Source of the DNA: an uncultured Eubacterium sp.
GTDB lineage: Bacteria > Bacillota_A > Clostridia > Lachnospirales > Lachnospiraceae
Reading direction: 5' to 3'
Length of the DNA: 15,243 nucleotides
NCBI GenBank assembly: GCA_948468465.1
Contig: CAOKJJ010000123.1
Span: 1-15,243 of the forward strand
Below are positions 11,931-15,243 of the stretch, piece by piece. The notes beneath the pieces are model-generated. The model was not told where the DNA came from, ran no database searches, and saw nothing but the letters and a program-made list of their open reading frames with translations. The stretch's first letter is position 1, and each line of letters opens with the position of its first letter. Made by a program: the position numbers and the translations under genes.

Positions 11931-12329
11931 TTACTGTTTTTCTGAAACGGAATGTTGTTTGGAACATTCCGGGCATATGCCATAAAAATGTGCCTTATGG
12001 CCTTCGATCATACCCGCAAAGTTATGCGCCGCAAGCAGATCAATGTGTGAGAGGGCGTCCATTTTGAGGTCTATAACTGCTCCGCACTGCCGGCATATAA
12101 AATGATAATGCGGGGTATTGTTCCCATCAAAGCGGTCAGGACCGTCAAAAGCAGTGATCTTTTGTACCTCACCAAGCTCTGTCAGCAGTGACAGATTGCG
12201 ATACACAGTTCCAAGGCTGATATTTGGACAATCTGGCAGGATATGCTCATAAACAGTTTCTGCGGTAGGATGGCATGTTGTAGAGTGAAGGTATTGGAGA
12301 ATGCACTCTCTCTGTCTGCTGTACTTCAT
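11931..12329 (-). CDS. perR: Fur-family peroxide-stress regulator, PerR type
   Basis: This 132-residue metal-dependent repressor has an N-terminal winged helix (residues 1-60: RQRECILQYL, SLGTVYRNLSLL). The dimerisation domain has two C-x2-C pairs, C79/C82 and C119/C122, for the structural zinc. The regulatory metal site fits PerR: H20 (CHPTAE), D68 (RFD), H74 and H76 (HYH), and an aspartate D87 where Fur proteins usually have glutamate. In PerR, iron-catalysed oxidation of such histidines releases the repressor. It is shorter at the N-terminus than B. subtilis PerR, which is common in Clostridia. A ribosome binding site AAAGGA precedes the ATG. Rubrerythrin downstream on the same strand is the expected target. 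Fur or Zur cannot be excluded from sequence alone. Confidence 0.9.
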   Translation of the reverse strand: MKYSRQRECILQYLHSTTCHPTAETVYEHILPDCPNISLGTVYRNLSLLTELGEVQKITAFDGPDRFDGNNTPHYHFICRQCGAVIDLKMDALSHIDLLAAHNFAGMIEGHKAHFYGICPECSKQHSVSEKQ

Positions 12330-12348
12330 TTTTAAAATCCTTTCAAAA

Positions 12349-12393
12349 TAGTAATTGTTATCATTATTATATAAAATTCATCATAAATGTCAA
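12349..12393 (-). promoter_or_regulatory. perR promoter with overlapping Fur/PerR box
   Basis: On the minus strand TTGACA (12388-12393) and TATAAT (12366-12371) are 16 bp apart. Just downstream, TGATAACAATTACTA (12349-12363) resembles the 7-1-7 Fur/PerR box TGATAAT-N-ATTATCA and would cover the transcription start. Autorepression is therefore likely. Confidence 0.7.
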
Positions 12394-12497
12394 TACAGCA
12401 AAGTATAAAAATAAATGGCATGCCTGCCATATGCTGGTATTATTTTCAGGCGGCCGCATACTATATAATAATGACAGCCAGGAGAATAGCCAGGTTT

Positions 12498-13670
12498 ATG
12501 AAACGCTTCGTGAGTTATTTGTATTCTATTTATAACAATCAGAAAATTCATAATGCCGGTTTTGCCCGGATAGAACTTCGTACAGGACGTAATCGGGTGG
12601 ATATTCATTTAAAAGAAAATGGATATGCCGGTAAAACAGGCACAGTATATTTATTTATCAGAAAGCAAAAAAATATACAGGGGATTTCTATTGGAAATAT
12701 TATTTTTCGGGGAAATCAGGCAGATTTTCGATTTGAACAAGCAGATGAAAATATTGGACAGACACCTTGGCAGATTGCGCAAATGAATGGAATTTTAGTT
12801 GTCGTAGATGAACGGCCGGCATTTTTAAGCCAGTGGGATGAACAACCGGTAGATACTGAAAAATTTGAAATATGGAATGCACAAGAAAAAGAAGAACAGC
12901 AGATTTCCAGTCCTGAACCAGAAAAGGAAAGTGCGCATCAACCAGATTTAAATAATAACAAAGATAATAACAAAGATATAAAAAGCGCGAAAGAATATGA
13001 ACAGAACAAAAAGAATATGGCACAGAAACCTATAGCAGAGAATCATATTATCAATAATACAGGAAAGGAAGACGTAAAACAGAAAAAAGAAAACGAATCA
13101 GAAGATGATCCGGAAAAGAAATCAGATCATGCAGAGCAAAATAAAGCAGAATATAAAAAAGAAAGCAGAGCAGGAGACAAAATTGCAGATGCGGCAGTAA
13201 AACGACCGGAAACAATGCCAGTTATACAGCAAGAGCATATGAAAGAAGAGGATAAAGCGAAGCCATCCGGAAATGTTCAAACGGCGGAGCTGCAGGCACA
13301 GCCGGTCAATACGTGGATGCAGACCTGGAGATACATGCTGAAAACATATCCGGTGCTGAACCAGTTTACAGACAAAAATAATGTGCTTTGTGTAAGGATC
13401 GAAATCAAAGATGTCCGGCTTTTGCCAGAAAAATATTGGAGCATGATAAATAATAGTTTTCTTCTGCATGGTTTTTTTAACTATAGGTATCTGGTTTTTG
13501 GCAGGGTTGATCAAAATTGGTTTATAGGGGTACCAGGAGTATATCAAAAACAAGAACATGTTATGGCATCTGTATTTGGTTTTCCTGACTTTCTCCCGCA
13601 AAAAGAAAAAAATGATAAGGGAGAACAGCCAGGATATTGGTATCGGATCCTGGATATGCATGAATTTTAA
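12498..13670 (+). CDS. DUF6128-like protein with long charged linker
   Basis: The protein has 390 residues from the ATG at 12498, the start I prefer. From there it begins MKRFVSYLYSIYNNQKIHNAG, and AGGAG at 12480-12484 lies upstream at a slightly long distance. Earlier in-frame ATGs (12387, 12471) overlap the divergent perR promoter or sit on a TATAAT at 12464-12469. Residues 15-125 form a beta-rich domain (GFARIELRTGRNRVDIHL, YLFIR, ISIGNIIFRGN, SQWDE). Residues 128-270 are a very hydrophilic Lys/Glu/Asn linker. Residues 275-390 match my memory of the Lachnospiraceae DUF6128 domain: NSFLLHGFFNYRYLVFGR, IGVPGVYQKQEHVMASVFGFP, and GYWYRI near the end. Its function is unknown; no signal peptide or membrane segment is visible. 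The IR ATGGCA-TGCC-TGCCAT at 12415-12430 upstream may be an operator. Confidence 0.75.
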   Translation: MKRFVSYLYSIYNNQKIHNAGFARIELRTGRNRVDIHLKENGYAGKTGTVYLFIRKQKNIQGISIGNIIFRGNQADFRFEQADENIGQTPWQIAQMNGILVVVDERPAFLSQWDEQPVDTEKFEIWNAQEKEEQQISSPEPEKESAHQPDLNNNKDNNKDIKSAKEYEQNKKNMAQKPIAENHIINNTGKEDVKQKKENESEDDPEKKSDHAEQNKAEYKKESRAGDKIADAAVKRPETMPVIQQEHMKEEDKAKPSGNVQTAELQAQPVNTWMQTWRYMLKTYPVLNQFTDKNNVLCVRIEIKDVRLLPEKYWSMINNSFLLHGFFNYRYLVFGRVDQNWFIGVPGVYQKQEHVMASVFGFPDFLPQKEKNDKGEQPGYWYRILDMHEF

Positions 13671-13678
13671 GACACGTT

Positions 13679-14224
13679 CTAAGGACGGATCATACTGTAT
13701 ATGGCATGATCCTCCCAAACGCCGCGGATCAATGCGCTTTTGCGTGCTATGCCTTCAAATTCAAAGCCGACACGTTCCACGAGACGGATGGAAGAGGTAT
13801 TATTCGGCATAATATGTGCAGTCAGACGATGCAGGTTCATTTCGTAAAATGCAATAGCAATACATTTGTGAAGAGCCTCGCTTGCGTAGCCGTGATGCCA
13901 TGAATGAGGATCGAATTTGTAACCAATCTCGCAGCTTTGATAGATATGCCGTACAATATTACGAAAACAGACCGTACCGATGACATGGGCAGGGTCTGTT
14001 TTTTTATATATCCAAAACCGTACGCCTGACTGTTTGACACACATTTGAAATTCGTGATTTAAGACACGCCGTTGATAGTCTTCTGTATAAAAATTTTCAG
14101 GGCGCGTGGCCTCGCATAATTCGAATAGCTCGCGATTCGATAAATAAAAACGCAAAATGTCGTCAGCGTTAGCGCCATCCAGAATCTTGAGGATGAGACG
14201 ATCTGTTTCATAATAAAACTTCAT
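13679..14224 (-). CDS. GNAT N-acetyltransferase, RimJ/RimL type
   Basis: This 181-residue cytoplasmic enzyme should transfer an acetyl group from acetyl-CoA to an amine. GGAGG lies 6 nt before the ATG. The start YYETDRLILKILDGANADDI is typical of Acetyltransf_3/RimJ-RimL proteins. The strand IGTVCFRNI, then EIGYKFDP, then the acetyl-CoA loop WHHGYASEAL (about 109-118) and RLTAHIMPNNTSSIRLVERVGFEFEGIARKS follow in the normal order. The acceptor may be a ribosomal protein, another protein N-terminus, or a small molecule; this cannot be read from sequence. It converges on the DUF6128-like gene with only 8 nt between the stops and without an obvious hairpin. It shares an upstream region with the divergent tadA. 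Confidence 0.88.
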   Translation of the reverse strand: MKFYYETDRLILKILDGANADDILRFYLSNRELFELCEATRPENFYTEDYQRRVLNHEFQMCVKQSGVRFWIYKKTDPAHVIGTVCFRNIVRHIYQSCEIGYKFDPHSWHHGYASEALHKCIAIAFYEMNLHRLTAHIMPNNTSSIRLVERVGFEFEGIARKSALIRGVWEDHAIYSMIRP

Positions 14225-14263
14225 GTTGACCTCCGTATATGTAATCTAATAAATAAAACAGAA

Positions 14264-14293
14264 TTGCAGAACGCAGTTTTAGTATAGTATAAT
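14264..14293 (+). promoter_or_regulatory. tadA promoter
   Basis: TTGCAG at 14264-14269 and TATAAT at 14288-14293 are 18 bp apart. AGGAG lies about 8 nt before the ATG at 14342. Confidence 0.6.
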
Positions 14294-14341
14294 AAAAAAA
14301 ATACATCAAGATTAAGAATAAAAAGGTTAGGAGATTAGAAA

Positions 14342-14833
14342 ATGCCATCAAAAATGTCCCCGGATGAAAAATTTATGAAAGCGGCGTTGAAAGAGGCCAA
14401 GAAAGCCTGTATGATTGATGAGGTGCCGATTGGCTGTGTGATTGTACAAGACAACAAGATTATTGCGAGAGGTTATAACCGCAGAAATACAGATAAGAAT
14501 ACACTTGCGCATGCTGAACTTACAGCGATACGAAAAGCAAGCAAAAAAACCGGGGACTGGAGACTGGAAGATTGTACGATGTATATTACTCTGGAACCTT
14601 GTCAGATGTGCGCAGGGGCTATTGTGCAGTCAAGAATGCAGAAAGTGGTTATTGGTGCGATGAATCCGAAAGCAGGCTGTGCGGGATCTGTGTTGAATTT
14701 ACTGCAGATGCCGAAGTTTAATCATCAGGTTGAAATTGTGTCTGGCATATTAGAAGAAGAGTGCGCTTCGATGTTAAGTAATTTTTTTGCAAATCTAAGA
14801 GAAAGAAAAAAGAACTGTCAGCAACGGTCGTAA
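14342..14833 (+). CDS. tadA: tRNA-specific adenosine deaminase TadA
   Basis: This 163-residue zinc enzyme converts adenosine 34 to inosine in the anticodon of tRNA-Arg(ACG), which lets that tRNA read several arginine codons. The deaminase motif HAE is at 57-59 (zinc ligand H57, proton shuttle E59). PCQMC at 86-90 supplies C87 and C90. The downstream GAMNPKAGCAGS and N-terminal EVPIGCVIVQDNKIIARGYN blocks are characteristic of TadA rather than cytidine deaminases. Length is normal. It is followed by an A-rich stretch with no clear terminator hairpin before the rRNA promoters. Confidence 0.95.
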   Translation: MPSKMSPDEKFMKAALKEAKKACMIDEVPIGCVIVQDNKIIARGYNRRNTDKNTLAHAELTAIRKASKKTGDWRLEDCTMYITLEPCQMCAGAIVQSRMQKVVIGAMNPKAGCAGSVLNLLQMPKFNHQVEIVSGILEEECASMLSNFFANLRERKKNCQQRS

Positions 14834-14879
14834 GAAAAAATAAGAAAAAATAAAAAAAATAAAAAATGTAAAAAAATGG

Positions 14880-14908
14880 TTGACACTCAAAAATATCTAT
14901 GCTATTAT
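14880..14908 (+). promoter_or_regulatory. rRNA operon promoter P1
   Basis: TTGACA at 14880-14885 and TATTAT at 14903-14908 have a 17-bp spacer. It is the first of three TTGACA-type sites upstream of the rRNA leader. An A-rich tract at 14833-14877 lies just upstream and may act as an UP element. Confidence 0.65.
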
Positions 14909-15056
14909 AACACTCGCCGCAAGGAAAGCGGGTTACATTTGAAAGAGATTTCATAAAGCAAAAAAAGGGAAATACAGAGATTTTTGCAATGATTATCCAA
15001 GAAAGCAATACTAAGAAGGAAATCAAAAAGAAATTTCAAAAAATTAAAAAAGGCTA

Positions 15057-15085
15057 TTGACAAGATGGAAAAAATATGATAGCCT
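15057..15085 (+). promoter_or_regulatory. Possible rRNA operon promoter P2
   Basis: TTGACA at 15057-15062 has TAGCCT at 15080-15085 at 17 bp, a poor -10. An A-rich tract precedes it. It is probably a weaker or decayed promoter. Confidence 0.4.
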
Positions 15086-15144
15086 ATATGAGTTGCAGCG
15101 AGTCAATCGAACAACTTAAAAGAAATAAAAAGTTAAAAAAGTTC

Positions 15145-15173
15145 TTGACAAACAGAAAAAGAGCTGCTATAAT
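15145..15173 (+). promoter_or_regulatory. rRNA operon promoter P3
   Basis: TTGACA at 15145-15150 and TATAAT at 15168-15173 with a 17-bp spacer form a consensus sigma-A promoter, preceded by an A-rich tract. It is the last promoter before the leader. Confidence 0.8.
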
Positions 15174-15243
15174 GACAAAGCTGCCAAACACAGCAAACAA
15201 ACAGAACCTTGATAACTGAACAGTGAAATAACCTTGAAAGATT
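15174..15243 (+). other. rRNA operon leader (16S rRNA expected just beyond the window)
   Basis: The stretch contains ACCTTGATAACTGAACAGTG followed by a second AACCTTGA, conserved wording found ahead of rRNA genes in Clostridia and probably part of rRNA antitermination and processing. The 16S sequence itself is not reached. From 14834 to 15243 I see only promoters and this leader, no gene. Confidence 0.65.

Noticed and set aside
12387..12497. Longer N-terminus for the DUF6128-like protein
   Set aside because: The first ATG overlaps the divergent perR -35, and a TATAAT at 12464-12469 suggests transcription starts after it.
13122..13718. Open frame of 198 codons on the minus strand inside the DUF6128-like gene
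   Set aside because: It is antisense to the charged linker, and reversing Lys/Glu/Asn codons gives Phe/Leu/Ile-rich nonsense that mimics a membrane protein.

Overview
The window looks like chromosomal DNA of an anaerobic Firmicute of class Clostridia, most likely a gut Lachnospiraceae. Evidence: low-to-moderate GC, strong AGGAGG-type ribosome binding sites, TTGACA/TATAAT promoters, a reverse-type rubrerythrin next to a PerR-like regulator, a DUF6128-like protein, and a YesM/YesN-type two-component pair beside sugar-binding proteins.

Layout. (1) 147-5706, + strand: a four-gene sugar-sensing operon of AraC-type response regulator, membrane histidine kinase, membrane-anchored periplasmic-binding-like protein and an MglB-type galactose/glucose-binding lipoprotein. 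No ABC transporter genes follow. (2) 5771-11308: a compact integrated element of about 5.46 kb, bounded by 79-bp direct repeats that differ at one base. It is inserted in the 3' end of the rubrerythrin gene. It carries a tyrosine integrase, a small Xre repressor with a palindromic operator, two small membrane proteins, a winged-helix protein followed by a cluster of dyads, an AT-rich non-coding core with iteron-like repeats, two small unknown or HTH proteins, and a serine resolvase. No relaxase, capsid or conjugation gene is visible. (3) 11229-12329, - strand: rubrerythrin, whose last 25 codons and terminator are supplied by the element, and upstream the PerR-like regulator. The rubrerythrin promoter is followed by a strongly folded leader. 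(4) 12498-14833: a DUF6128-like protein, a RimJ/RimL-type acetyltransferase and tRNA adenosine deaminase TadA. (5) 14834-15243: two good and one weaker TTGACA-type promoter in tandem and a leader typical of an rRNA operon; 16S rRNA should start just past the window.

How it works together. The first operon probably senses an external sugar through its binding proteins and passes the signal to the kinase and regulator. The element uses rubrerythrin as its attachment gene and repairs it on insertion, leaving the original 3' end stranded at 5771-5849 beside the sugar operon. Seven TCCAC-containing direct repeats inside both ends look like integrase arm sites. The resolvase, iteron-like repeats and dyads suggest a circular, perhaps replicating phase. 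This element is the most interesting object here; its individual protein families are mostly familiar, but its attachment gene and its regulatory and structural DNA deserve checking.
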